From contig BLJB01000476.1 of the NCBI GenBank assembly GCA_013423325.1, positions 1 to 33,125 on the forward strand: a DNA stretch of 33,125 nucleotides. The letters run 5' to 3'. Of this stretch, positions 1 to 12,300 are shown piece by piece. The notes under the pieces were generated by a model, which worked only from the letters and a program-made list of their open reading frames with translations, did not search any database and was not told the DNA's origin. The translations under genes and the position numbers were made by a program. This stretch comes from Usnea hakonensis (taxonomy: Eukaryota; Ascomycota; Lecanoromycetes; Lecanorales; Parmeliaceae). The number at the start of each line of letters is the position of its first letter. Within the stretch, counting starts at the first letter, position 1.

Positions 1-4
1 AAAA

Positions 5-370
5 ATTTTATCTATACACGTCGTTTGGTTGATATACCGTTAAAAGAATTTTTGGTGTACTGCTAAGCTTTATTGAACCCAATCTGCCGGTCCATGGGAT
101 AGCTATTATACTAGGCCACTATAGAGGATATAGATAATGATATAGAGATCACGAGCACCCTCTCTACGAAAGTACGCCTATATACTATACTAGCTTCTAG
201 AGATCTAGCTATATATCCTAGTAATCTTCCTACCTCCTTATTTAGCTCCTTTTTCGGCCTTCTCGCTATCTCCCTCGCCGTCTTATTCGGCTCCTTTTTC
301 GACTCTTTTCTAGCATCCTAATTCGGCTATATTCGGTGTATAGCAAGTATAGAGGCAATAGGCCAGGGAT
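5..370 (-). pseudogene. Degraded unidentified coding frame
   Basis: One minus-strand frame from about 370 down to the window edge reads with few stops, all of RIP type (TAG/TAA). It begins with a Lys/Glu/Arg-rich stretch containing two near-identical pieces (plus-strand 238-260 and 284-306, each carrying gctcctttttcg), followed by a more mixed sequence. I do not recognise the protein. The stretch is less RIP-damaged than its neighbour: gtccatggg and ttttggtgtac survive at the left edge. It could be the tail of a transposon protein that continues beyond the window. Confidence is low because RIP stops make any frame look similar. Confidence 0.3.
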
Positions 371-879
371 AAGAGTAGTGTACTATAAGAGGAAGGTAAT
401 AAGAATAGTCGGGTATTACTAGAAGTATTATTATTAGTTAGGATTTAGCCCTACTAAATTAGTTTCGATTCGATAAATCCTCGGACAATGCGCCATTCGG
501 CTTGCTTTTATAGATTTGGATTATATGGATTCGTGATCTATATGCGGAGAAACCCGTACTAAAAGTACCTATTTTCAGCGATTTTCTCTCTTTCGGTCTA
601 CGCCTTGGTCCCCTAGTATTAATAAGGTATAGTATTACTAATACCTCGCTGTCGTACCCTCGCTGTTACTATTATAGTATTCTTGGCTATAAGGATATGG
701 CCTTTTTTCCTTTTTATAGGTATATTGTTACGGTATATCTTAGGTATAGTTCCCGATTAGGCCTAGCGTAACTTGACGCCTTAGCACTCCGTATAAATCT
801 CGCTATAGAGCCATTCTTTCTTCCATACATTCAATATTATTAATAAAACCACTACTTTATGAATTTATTCATATTAGTC
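371..879. other. Unassigned RIP-mutated DNA
   Basis: No recognisable domain, RNA gene or repeat. TpG is somewhat more frequent here than in the LINE array to the right. It abuts the broken 3' end of LINE copy Z near 880-899, so it is probably a different element inserted in or fused to that copy. Confidence 0.5.
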
Positions 880-898
880 CCTAATATACTTAGTAGCC

Positions 899-1400
899 TT
901 AGAGTTATTTCCTTAGCTTAGATAACTTCGATAAGTCTATTAGCTATTTTATAGTACGTATATTACCCTTTATTATTCTATTTAGGGTAGTAGAGATTAA
1001 AGTCTTTAAGAGCTATATATTCGCCTTCCTCCTTTAAGGCTTATTCTAAAAATACTAGTACTAGAGAGACTATTATTACCTCTATTAACGCTAACGACTA
1101 GTTATATATATTATATACCTAAAGAATTAGTTCTTAAGTAGGGGATTAAAGAGGAGTATACTTTTCCTTATTTTTATTATCTTATTTAATATTTAATCTA
1201 AGGGAGTAAAAGTTATCTCTTTAGTATCTAATTTTCTAGCTAGTTAGATCTATTCTTTTATTAATATAAAAGTATATCTATATATCTAGATCTAATTTAT
1301 AAGCTAGTAGAAACCTATTAGAGTCTAGATTATATATTAATCTATTAAATATATTATAGCTCGATTTTTAGATTACTAGTATATTAAAATCTTATAATTC
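899..1400 (-). pseudogene. LINE copy Z ORF2, endonuclease part only
   Basis: Remnant of the apurinic-endonuclease-like domain that nicks target DNA. The motif expected as GDFNLHHPxW lies at 1013-978 and now reads KDFNLYYPK-stop, exactly what RIP would give. Upstream the frame shows DILLYQQK where the family has DILAIQEPW, and an F-V-N-type strand before the GDFN motif. Similarity to copy Y ends about 880-899, just before the SDH catalytic motif. The reverse transcriptase is therefore missing and this copy lost its 3' two thirds of ORF2. Confidence 0.72.
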
Positions 1401-1599
1401 CCGCTCTTTAAAGAGTAGCGCTAGTACTTCGTTTTTTAACTTCTATATATTATATTATAAGACCTTTAATATATTATTCCTACTTATTAATATAGGTATT
1501 AAAATTCGAACCGTTAAGACTAATATCTATTATACTTGATATTAAAGTTATATTAATCGCGTTAATTATATCTTAGAAGTCGATTCTTCTTCTAAATTA

Positions 1600-3144
1600 A
1601 ATTAGATATATCTATCTTAATTCTCTTTTTAATATCTTAGGCGGCCTTTTTATTTTTCTTAATTATTAGTTATTTAAGATTTCTTCTAATCTCTTTCTTT
1701 TTAGGGATACTATCTTCTATCTATCCTCTATTTAGACTAGGGCCGAGATAGATTAGGATAGATTAAATTATTATTAAAAGCTCTTTATACTATTTAGAAG
1801 TATTCTCTCTTTTCTACTTAAGGCGTTTTACTTTATATTAGCGGACCTAGTAGATCGAGCTCTATACCTCGTAATTATTTTAATAGATTATATAGTATCT
1901 CTACCCTTAGTCTTAATAATTTTTAATAGAGTAGGCTTTTATATAGCGTCTATATTTTTCTAGTCTCTAGTATAATCTCTAAAAGTAGTTATATTACTAG
2001 TATTAATAGTATTACTTTAGTCCGCTTATTACCTCCTATTTTCTATAGTAGAGTAGCTAGTTATTCTTTACTATATCTTCTACTATTAATCTATTTACCC
2101 CTTCGGGGTCTTTAATTTTAATTAGAAGTATAGAGTATTTTTTAGTCTCTCTATATATCTTCTTTATCTATATAAATAGAGGCTATTCTATTCTTATTAT
2201 CTCTAGTTTAGGGTAGAGGGTACTATTCTTCTATTTTAGCTTTTTAATATAAACCCCTTAGTCTTTATTATTAAACGCGTTAATTCTTATTAAGTTGATA
2301 ATTACTATAAAGGAAAGTTTAAAGATATAGATTAATAAATAATTTTTCTAGATTATTTTAATATTTTTCTTTATCGCTCTCTTTATCTCTCTTAAGACTA
2401 TATATAGGACTATACCCCCGTTATAGAAGTACCTTATTATAATAATAGAGCCTATTAGGGCTCCGCTATTATAGAATATATCTTTAAACTATATTAGTAT
2501 AGTATACTTAATCTTCTTTCTCTCCTCTTTATTTTTTATTCTAATTATTACCCTTTTCTTATTAGTATTTCCCGCCGTAATATAGGAGAGTAGTAGCGCC
2601 GAGTTTAGTTATTTATATATAAGTAATCTAGCGGTATTACTAGCTACCTTTTAAGCCTAGAACTATTATAATATTAAGGGTAAATCTCTAATTAGCTATT
2701 TCTCTACTTATTTTTAGATCTTTTTTTAGCTAACTCTATATATTCTTTTACTAGCTAGATTACTATTTTAAATAGTTTAAATTTCTATCTATTAAAGTTC
2801 TCGAATAATATATTCTTTATAATTTCTATTATATTTTTAACTAACTAACTTATCCTTTTAATATAATTATATTTATAATCTTTCTCCTTTTATTTTATAT
2901 TACTTTTTATAACCTTTACTACTTTTTTACTTAATCTCTTTATTCGTCTTATCGCGTCTATATATATAGTTAATATATATCTATTTCCTCTTTCCGCGTT
3001 ATCTCCGTTATTATATTATCCTCTCTCGACTCCTATTAACTCCTCTTCTTAGTTCTTAGTTATACTCGTTATAACCTCTATATTAAAGGTCTCTAGAGCC
3101 CCGTAGGGGCCCTAGTAGGTATGTTCGCTATTCGTAGTCGCTAT
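1600..3144 (-). pseudogene. LINE copy Z ORF1 (Gag-like)
   Basis: RIP-broken ORF1 of the partial LINE copy. The start codon is ATG changed to ATA at 3144-3142. It is placed there because the following frame (reading ATTNSEHTY) matches the same position in copy Y. Plus-strand 2010-1900 encodes a knuckle cluster with every cysteine changed to tyrosine (TGT to TAT), followed by the arginine- and lysine-rich stretch that closes ORF1 proteins of this family. Known role: ORF1p binds the element RNA to form the ribonucleoprotein used in target-primed reverse transcription. Copy Z starts directly at the end of copy Y with no visible 5' UTR. The C-terminal end near 1600 is approximate. Confidence 0.7.
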
Positions 3145-3169
3145 CTTAATTAATTAAAATTAATTATTT

Positions 3170-6100
3170 ATTTTATTACTATCTAAATCTTTTTAATTAT
3201 AGTTAGTATTATCTAGAAGTTTCTAATACTCGCTTTTATAAGTAGTTATAATCTATCCTTTTATAATCTTAAATAGAAGAGGAGGATATACTTAATATTT
3301 TATCTTCTCTATTTATATTTATAATTAAGATTAATATTTAGAACCCTTATTTTATTAAGAAATATATTAAGTCTAATTTTACTACTTTTTATTTAGATAG
3401 TAATTAAGCTCTTAGCCTTTTTTAATATCTTATAGTAGTTAAATCTACTATTATATAAGTTTTTTATCTAGATAGAGGTTCTCGCTATAATAAAAATTCT
3501 TTATTAATATTTTTTCTATTTTTTAGATCTTTATTTTTAAAACTAGTCTTATATTTTTTATTTAATAATATTAATATTCTAATATTCCTTAATATTTCTA
3601 TATAGATTAATCTAGTTCTTCTTTCTTTTTATATTAATAGTTATTAGATTTTAACTTTTTTTCTTAAGGGCTTTAAGAGTCTAGACCTTTTTTATTATTA
3701 TAGATATAGACTCTCTTTTTTTTTTCTTATCTCTACTATTTTAGAAGTATTAAGTAATTCGCTTATTACTTTTTTTTTATAATAGGGTAGATACCTTATA
3801 GAGCTTAATATTATAATATTAGCTTATTAAGTTAATATTTTAAAGGGGCTATTAAAGTCTTTATTTTTAGAATCGAAATGAAAGTTATCTTATATATTTT
3901 AATTACTTTATAAAGATATTTATTTTATATCTTAATTAGCTTCTCGAAGGACTTCTAAAAGAATCCTTTTATTCTATAAGAGTAATACTAAATTAATACT
4001 ATAAATATTAATATCGGGCGTATTACTATATTATATAGTATATAGTATTTAGTAAATATCGCTTTTTATATTAAGTCTATAAAGTATTCTAAGGCTCGTT
4101 TCTATTCTATAGCTTAGATTATTAGTTAAGTAATATATAGTCCCTATTAAAGTTTAGTATCTATATATAAGTCTAATATTTTTATATTTAGATTAGGGTT
4201 TATCTTAATCTCTTTAAAGTCTAAAGATATCTTTATATTAAACTTCTTTAGGCTCCTTATTAGGTATACTAACTCGTATTTCTTAGGGGTAAATATTACT
4301 TTATATATTCTAATCTATTTAAGATAGATATTATAAGTTTTATATAATATTCTATAATTATTTTCTATACTCCCGCTATATACTAGTAAATAGATATTAT
4401 TAATAAAACCTCTTATCTAAATAAGAAGAGCGGCTCTTATATATTATTTAATTAGAGAGATATTAAAGAAGAGGAATAGTATAGAAAAGAGTAATAATTC
4501 CTAAAAAATATTAATCTCTACTATTTTTATTAGGCTCGTCTAGTTCTTTAATATTATAGATATTACCCTATTTATAAAAAAGCTAGATATCTATTTTATT
4601 ATCTTTTTTAAGACTCTTCTCTTTTTTAAGTTATAAAGAAGTCTTTTATATAAAATATTATTAAAGGTACTTATAATATTTAGTAAAAATAGACTAGCGA
4701 CTTTTCTATTATTAGTAATATTATAATTTTATATAATATAAATCGCGTCTATTAGCGATTTTAGTATTATTTCTATTAATCTATCTTTTCTCGCCTTTAT
4801 TTACTATTAAGAAAAAAGACTATAGCTTTCTATTAATCTTACTAATTATTTTAAGATTATCGTTTCTAATACTTTATTTAGAGTATCGAGTAAAATTATT
4901 AATTAGTATATTTTAGATTTTAAATAGTTAGATTTATTCGACTCCTTTAATATTATTATATTAGCCTCTTTAAAGAATCTCGGATAGTATTCTAGATTAA
5001 AGTAGATTTAGAAAAGTCTAGTAAGAGAGTCTATAATATATAGAGCTATATATCTATAATATATAGAGCTATATATCTATAATATATAGAGCTATATATC
5101 TATAATATATAGAGCTATATATTTTAGAAACTAATTAGGGATTTCTAAGATACCCGGAGCTTTATTTATTATTAGATATATAATTATTTTTATTATTTTA
5201 TTACTATTAATTCTATTCTCTATAGATATTAGAGTTAAGTATTAAGTATTTAGAATATCTTCTAGATTAGCTATTAAAGTAGATAGGAATAATATATTTT
5301 TTAGAATATTAATTTTATTTTTAAAACTAGACTATTTTATTTCTCTTTAGTTTAGAATAATTAGAAATTATAATAAAGATTTTAAAGCTATACTTTACTC
5401 TTATTTTTATTAGATAAGCTTTTAAATTCTATTCTTTTTTAATAATACTTTATATATTTTCTCGCGCTAATAGAGTATATAGATTTTATATATAATTTTT
5501 ATCTTCTTTTTTTCTATCTCTCGAAGTTCCTTAATTAACTATTTATTTTAGAGTTAATAGTACTCTTTAAGTCTAAACTTAACTATCTTAATAACTTTTA
5601 TATAATTTATATTTTAGTATAAATTTAATTTAGTCGTAGACTTTATTTATAGTATATAGTTTTTTATTATTTTTTAGAACCCTTAATTTATAGTTTTTAT
5701 AAAGGCTTCTACCTCTTTCTCTATTTTTATAGATCTTTAAAAGAGAGTACTTTATAGGGTATAACTACTTCTAACTATTTTAGAAGTACTATTTTTTTTA
5801 GCTAATTTTTTCTATAATTATTACTTTTTTATTAATATCTCTTTTTACTACTATTCTAGTTCTATTATTACTAAAATATAGTTAGATATATATTCTAGGT
5901 TCTTTTTTAGGGTATAGCGGACTATAGTCTAATAGACTTTTAATATTAAAAAGATTAAATTAGTTATTAACTTCTAGTCTTAGGATTTCTATATAACTAA
6001 GTTATTAAATAATTTAAAAGTTATTTCTTTAGCTTAGATAACTTTAATAAGTCTATTAATTATTTTATAATATATATATTATTTCTTATTATTCTATTTA

Positions 6101-6520
6101 GAGTAGTAAAGATTAAAGTTTTTAAAAGCTATATCTTCGCCTTTTTCCTTTAAAGCTTATTCTAAAGATACTAATATTAGAGAGACTATTATTATCTCTA
6201 ATAATATTAGTAACTAGTTATATATATTATATATTTAAAGAATTAGTTCTTAAGTAGAAGATTAAAAAGAAATACGCTTTTTCTTTTTCTTATTATTTTA
6301 TTTAATATTTAATTAAAGGGAGTAAAAGTTACTTCCTTAATATTTAATTTTTTAGCTAATTAGATCTATTCTTTTATTAATATAAAAGTATATTTAAATC
6401 TTTAGATCTAATTTATAGGCTAGTAAAAATTTACTAAAATTTAAATTATATATTAATTTATTAAATAAGTTATAGTTTAGCTTTTAAATTATTAATATAT
6501 TATAATCTTATACTTCCTAC
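3170..6520 (-). pseudogene. LINE copy Y ORF2 (endonuclease-RT)
   Basis: Polyprotein that would nick target DNA and reverse-transcribe the element RNA. On the minus strand I read, in order: endonuclease GDFN motif at 6129-6094, its SDH motif (now SNY) at 5886-5878, RT fingers and palm from about 5000 (a stretch resembling RPIALLNTLGKVLE, now LIILLDTLNKVLE), catalytic GFVDDI (now GFINNI) at 4410-4393 followed by YLLVYSGS, the PKKYEL stretch, the thumb (VIRPIL, KLIKIQNKYLYKVI), and a C-terminal finger at about 3360-3280. These features place it in the Tad/CgT1 group. Both catalytic aspartates of the FVDD box are now asparagine, and dozens of stops were created. A 23-bp tandem repeat at 5031-5122 interrupts the linker before RT and, at 92 bp, also breaks the frame. 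Confidence 0.85.
5031..5122. repeat. 23-bp minisatellite, four copies
   Basis: Four perfect head-to-tail copies of a 23-bp AT-rich unit (starts ctataatatatagagcta) occupy 5031-5053, 5054-5076, 5077-5099 and 5100-5122. They sit inside ORF2 of LINE copy Y between endonuclease and RT. The copies are identical although the surrounding DNA is heavily mutated. This suggests late expansion by slippage after RIP, or mutation before amplification. Confidence 0.95.
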
Positions 6521-6719
6521 TTTTTAAAAAGTAATATTATTACTCTATTTTTTAACTTCTATATATTATATTATAAGACCTTTAATATATTATTTTTACT
6601 TATTAATATAGATATTAAGATTTAAATTATTAAGATTAATATTAATTATACTTAATATTAAGATTATATTAATTATATTAATTATATTCTAAAAGTTAAT
6701 TCTCTTTCTAAATTAAGTT

Positions 6720-8260
6720 AAATATATCTATCTTAATTTTCTTTTCTAGATCTTAGATAGCCTTTTTATCTTTTTTAATTATTAGTTATTTAAGATCTCT
6801 TTTAGTTTTTTCCTTTTTAAAAATACTATCTTTTATCTATTCTCTATTTAGATTAAGGCCGGAATAAATTAGATTATTATTAAAGACTCTTTATATTATT
6901 TAGAGATATTCTCTTTTCTCTATTTAAAATATTCTATCTTTTATTAGTAGACTTAATAATCTAAACTTTATATCTTATAATTATTTTAATAGATTATATA
7001 GTATTTTTACTTCTAGCTCTAGTAATCTTTAATAAAGTAGAGTTTAATATAATATTTATATTTTATCGGCCTTTAGTATAATCTCTATAGATAGTTATAC
7101 TATTAATATTAATAGTACTATTTTAATTTATTTATTATCTCCTATTTTTTATAGTAAAGTAGTTAACTATTTTTTACTATATTTTCTACTATTAATCTAT
7201 TTACCTTTTTAGGACTCTTAATTTTAATTAGAAATATAAAGTATTTCTTAATTTCTCTATCTACCTTTTTTATCTACGCGAATAAAGGTTATTCTACTTT
7301 TACTACTTCTAGTTTAAAGTAAAAGGTACTATTTTCTTATTTTAACTTCTTAATATAAGCCCCTTAATCTTTATTATTAAATATATTAATTCTTATTAAG
7401 TCGATAATTACTATAAAAGAGGATTTAAGAATATAGGCTAAAAAATAATCTTTTTAAATTATTTTAATATTTTTTTCTATCGCTCTCTTTATCTCCTTTA
7501 AGACTATATATAGAATAATACCCCTATTTTAGAAGTATCTTATTATAATAATAAAATTCATCGAGGCTTTATTATTTTAGAATATATTTTTAAATTATAT
7601 TAGTATAGTATATTTAATCTTTTTTCTCTTTTTTTTATTTTTTATTCTAATTATTATTCTTTTCTTATTAGCGTTCCTCGCCGTAATATACGAGGGTAGT
7701 ATTACTAAATATAATTACTAATAAATAAGTAATCTAGTAGTATTACTAGTTACCCTCTAGACCTAGAACTATTATAGTATTAGAGGTAAATCTCTAATTA
7801 ATTATTTTTCTACTTATTTTTAGATCTTTTTTTATTCGACTTTAATTAATTCTATATATTTATTTACTAGCTAGATTATTATCTTAAATAATCTAAATTT
7901 CTATCTATCGAGATCTTTAAATAATATATTCTTTATAATTTCTACTATATTTTTAACTAACTAGCCTATTCTCTTAATATAATTATATTTATAATTCTTT
8001 TTATTTTATTTTATATTATTCTTTATAATTTTTACTATCTTTTTATTTAATCTCTCTATTCTCTTTATTATATTTATATATATAATTAATATATATTCGT
8101 CTTTTTCTTCTATATTATTTTTAATATTATATTACTCTCTCTCGACTCCTATTAACTCCTCCTCTTAGTTCTTGACTATACTCGTCGTAACCTTTATATT
8201 AGAGGTCTCTAGAGCCCCGTAGGGGCCCTAGTAGGTGTGTTCGCAATTCGTGATCGTTAT
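6720..8260 (-). pseudogene. LINE copy Y ORF1 (Gag-like)
   Basis: The start is ATG turned into ATA at 8260-8258; the next residues read TITNCEHTY, less damaged than in copy Z. A GC-rich palindrome (agccccgtaggggcc at 8213-8227) survives in the N-terminal coding part and also in copy Z at 3097-3111, presumably because it contains no CpA or TpG. Zinc knuckles lie at about 7120-7010 with cysteines mutated to tyrosine. Known role of the family: RNA binding and particle formation for the element. The ORF is followed by ORF2 within about 200 bases. No intact reading frame remains. Confidence 0.72.
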
Positions 8261-9302
8261 TTATATATAAATATCTTTATAATTATTTCTTTATATATTC
8301 TTTTTAGACTTAATAGTCTTCTTTACCTTAAGGGTTAATCTTAATTATTAGAGTTATTTACTAGTTAACTTAAAGCTATTTAACTAGTTAGAATTAATTA
8401 TCTATTTTACTACTATCCAGATTCTTTTAATTATAATTAATATTATTTAGAAGTTTTTAGTATCTACTTCTATAAATAGTTATAATCTATTTTTTCGCGA
8501 TTTCGAATAAAAAAGAAAAATATACTTAATATTTTATCTTCTCTATTTATATCTATAGTTAAAATTAATATTTAGAACCCTTATTCTATTAAGAAATATA
8601 TTAAACCTAATTTTATTATTTTTTATTTAAATGGTAATTAAGCTTTTAGCCTTTTTTAGTATTTTATAATAATTAAATCTACTATTATATAAATTCTCTA
8701 TCTAGATAAAGATTCTTATTATAATAGAAATTCTTTATTAATATTTTTTCTATTTTTTAAATCTTCGTTTTTAGAACTAGTTTTATATTTTTTATCTAAT
8801 AATATTAATATTCTAATATTCTTTAATATTCTTATATAGATTAATCTAGTTCTTTTTTCTTTTTATATTAATAGTTATTAGATTCTAATTTTTTTTTTAA
8901 GAGTTTTAAGAGCTTAAATCTTTTTTATTATTATAGATATAAATTCTCTTTTTCTTTTTCTATTTTTACTATTTTAGAAATATTAAGTAATTCGCTCGTT
9001 ACCCTTTTTTATAGTAGAGTAGATACCTTATAGAGCTTAATATTATAATATTAACTTATTAAGTTAATATTCTAAAAAGATTATTAAAGTCTTTATTTTT
9101 AGAACTAAAATAGAAGTTACTTTATATATTTTAATTACTTTATAAAGATACTTATTTTATATCTTAATTAGCTTTTTAGAGGGCTTCCGAGAGAATCCTT
9201 CTATCCTACGGGGGTAGTACTAAATCGGCGCTACGAACGTTAATATCGGGCGTACTACTATACTATATATCGTGCGGCACCTAGTGAATGTCGCTCCCTA
9301 TA
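8261..9302 (-). pseudogene. LINE copy X, 3' fragment of ORF2
   Basis: A 5'-truncated LINE copy holding only the end of ORF2. Minus-strand reading starts in the RT thumb (TFVAPI, YYPRRIEGFSRKP, KLIKIQNKYLYKVI) and continues to the C-terminal Cys/His finger near 8590-8520 and a short 3' end. The first 120 bases (9180-9302) are less RIP-damaged than the rest (cgtgcggcacctagtgaatg survives), so this reading is clearer than in copy Y. Truncation at 9302 abuts a plus-strand gag-like element. It carries about 106 bp (near 8258-8363) just before ORF1 of copy Y that the Y/Z junction lacks. Confidence 0.82.
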
Positions 9303-12300
9303 ATAAAAGATATCTATATAGATTATAATAGCTATAAAGATCTTTAGTTTTAATATAGTAGTATTATACTAATAATAATTACGAGAAGTCTAAGTAGACG
9401 TATATAAATTAGTATTATCCCGAAGTATTTTCTATATAGTAGTAGTCTATATAAGACTAAATATAGTTCGGGGAGTAAGAAATAAGTTATTTAGAAGATA
9501 ATTAATAGCTAGCCGATACTTAATTATTATTGGTTAGTACTCTAGAAGGGGTGGAATACGTTAAAGAAGATTATTACGTTTTTTAAGAAATTGTTACGGA
9601 TTATCTAGAGGTCTAAATCTACTATAGCGAAGTCGGACTTTTAGGTAACCGGCGCTTATCCGGATTTACCCTAGTAGGGCTTAGTACGTATACTTAATAA
9701 TAAATATTAGTAGAGATAATATATTTTTATTATTATCTATAATTTAATTTATATTATCTATAAAGAACTATAACTTTTTATTTAATAATAGTAGCTATAT
9801 CTTAGTTATTATAACTTAACGAGTACTATTCTTATACTTAATTAAGTATTAACTACTATTAGTACTAACTATTATTTTAATAGTACTAATCTAGCCCTCT
9901 AAATAGAACTAGTTAAATAAGATCCTATTATTAGATTTTATCTAATAATCTATTATTTATCTTTATACTATTAGCTTTCGCTACGCCTTCCGTTATTATA
10001 TCGTTAAATATTAATAGTTATAGTACTATTAATTAACGTTTAAAGATCGACTTTAAAGTCTTACTAATTTATCTATAACTTATATTTAGCTAGAAGACTA
10101 TATTTTCCCTTCTAGAAAGTTATAGCTAGACCTTCTATAATTACTCTAATAAAATTATAGTTTAAATTCTAGTTTAGTTACTATTACCTTATTTTAAGAG
10201 TATAATTACTATTTATTAAATATATCTATACTTCCTATAGATATCGAAATAGATATATCTAGATATATCTCTACCGAAGAAGAAGTCTAAAGATATAGTA
10301 TTTTAAGAGAACCGGCTAATCTATTTAAAGTAGTTATAGTAATTCTAAGTACCCTAGATTTTAATATAATTTAAATAGCTAAGTTAAGATCTATAATAGT
10401 TAAGTTTAGATAAGATATAATAAGAGTATAAGAACTATTTAATAATAATAGATAAGATAATTATAATAGTATTAATACTACTAATAGACTCGGATAATAG
10501 AATCTTAATAATCTAGGCTTTTTTAATTTTTATTATAATAGAGTATTAGTTTATTCTAGATCTCTAATTAAATATACTAGTAAAGAAACTTACTTTAGAA
10601 ATATATATCTATTTATTAATTATACTAAAGATATTATAGCTATAAAGAATATTACTACTATTTAAAAAAATTTATAAATAAGTCTATAAGGTACTACTCT
10701 TATATAGTAAATAGTCGAAATAGTCCCTACTAAAAAGAGACTAACTAAATTTAATAATAATATTAATAAATAGACTATATTACTAGTTAAACGCTTTAAG
10801 GAACTATTTTATATTACTATTAATATTATACTTCGCGAAAGATATTCCCTAAAAGACGTAATTATCCGAAGAGAATTATACGAGTACGCTTAGAAAATTC
10901 TTTAATCTACTAAAAATATCGATTTAGATATTATTATAATCTAACTCGATATTATCTATAATAGTATTAATCTAGAAATATAGTAAGATCTTAGTAAACT
11001 CGAATATAAGGATACTATTAACTCTTTTCTAATAGATATTAATAATTATAAATACGGATAGTAGGCTTCTATTAATTAATATAATAAATTTAGAAATACT
11101 ATTAGATATAGTAATACTACTATTAGAAGTTCTTTCTAGATAAATTATTAACTTCGATATAATAATAATTTTTATAATAATTAGTCTCTCGAATAGTATA
11201 ATTAATATAATTACTAGTTAGTAAGATAATAAGGACTTAATTAAAGATAAGACTTTTATCGACCTCATATTTATTAATTAAAACTATCTTCTAATAAATA
11301 TTAAAGTTATTAAAAAAATAGTCGAATATTACTTTTAACTTCGCTACTAGCTTAACTATTAGCTCTAACCCTAAGACTATAAATTATAGTATTAGATTAT
11401 TAATCTTTATATCTAGATTATAAATTTCCTTCTTACTAGCTAAAAGCTTACTAAGTAAATATCTAAAACGATAATACTAAAAATATCTAATTAAAAGGTT
11501 AAGAAAATAAATAAGAAATAGAGAACTATATTAATAGATACTTTATTAAAATAATATTTATTATAGACTTTTAATATAAGAATTACTAGTATAAGGTTAC
11601 CTTTTATAACTAATTATTTATCTATCTATATAATAAATACTAGAAGCTTAAAGGAACTTCTAATTTAGTAAAGATCTTAACCTCTATTAAGTATTAGTCT
11701 AAATTATTAATTATTACTACTACTTTAGAATCTATATTAAATATAGGACTTAATTATTAAAAGTACTACTATATAACTATCTATATTAGTTAGAAGCTAA
11801 CTTCGAAAAAGAAAGAATTCTATATTAACCTCGACTATATAATAATAATAAGTAATTAAATATTTATCCCCGCTATAGCTAAAATTATAAAAATAGCTAC
11901 TAGAATCCTTATCTATAATTTAGAATCTAAGATTTACTATTTAAATAAGTATACTATTCTTTCTTTCTATTTAGAAGAAATATTATTAAATAATATTACT
12001 ACTCTTATCTAAATTACTAGAGAGATCTATATCGTTAATAGTCTAAATATAGATATACTAATTAAATCTAATATTCTTACTCTAGAACGTATAGTTATTA
12101 ATTTTACTAAGTAGTTAATAGTAATTAGTAGCTATTAAGACTTAATAGTTAAAATAGACTTATATATACTATAGATACTAATTATTACCGTAAACTTATT
12201 AAAATAGTAAAACTAGAAAACTAGACTAAAGAAGGTCTAGAAAGATAGTCCGAAATTTAACTCTATTATAAAAGCTAATAGAATTAGAAGAGACCTAAGG

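Larger units (their letters stand above)
3145..8260 (-). mobile_element. Complete Tad-like LINE, copy Y
   Basis: A 5.1-kb non-LTR retrotransposon with ORF1 (8260 to about 6720) and ORF2 (about 6520 to 3170), the normal two-ORF layout of the fungal Tad/CgT1 clade. The domain order is Gag-like with zinc knuckles, APE-type endonuclease, reverse transcriptase, thumb, then a C-terminal Cys/His finger. No RNase H motif (YTDGS-like) is readable between thumb and finger, which fits the fungal subfamily without RNase H. Everything is disabled by RIP stops. It is flanked on both sides by other copies of the same family in the same orientation. Confidence 0.85.
880..9302 (-). mobile_element. Head-to-tail array of Tad-like LINEs
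   Basis: Read on the minus strand, the order is RT thumb and C-terminal zinc finger (X), then ORF1, endonuclease, RT, thumb and zinc finger (Y), then ORF1 and endonuclease (Z). Plus-strand 899-4062 aligns with 6010-9302 along its whole length. The offset is about 5.12 kb left of the X/Y and Y/Z junctions and about 5.23 kb right of them, because of one 106-bp indel. The copies therefore lie in the same orientation with no other DNA between them. Fungal Tad/CgT1-type LINEs normally insert singly with 5' truncation. An array could come from insertion at a preferred site in an older copy, or from unequal crossing-over. Differences between copies are mostly RIP transitions. Confidence 0.85.

Noticed and set aside
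3144..4070. First idea that 4070 or 9290 was the start of an ORF1
   Set aside because: In the better-preserved copy X the frame reads as the RT thumb (YYPRRIEGFSRKP, IQNKYLYKVI), so this is the end of ORF2. ORF1 starts at 3144 and 8260.
5031..5122. Possible CRISPR-like array
   Set aside because: The 23-bp units abut directly with no spacers and the context is a eukaryotic LINE. The same reasoning applies to 14624-14710 and 32147-32390.
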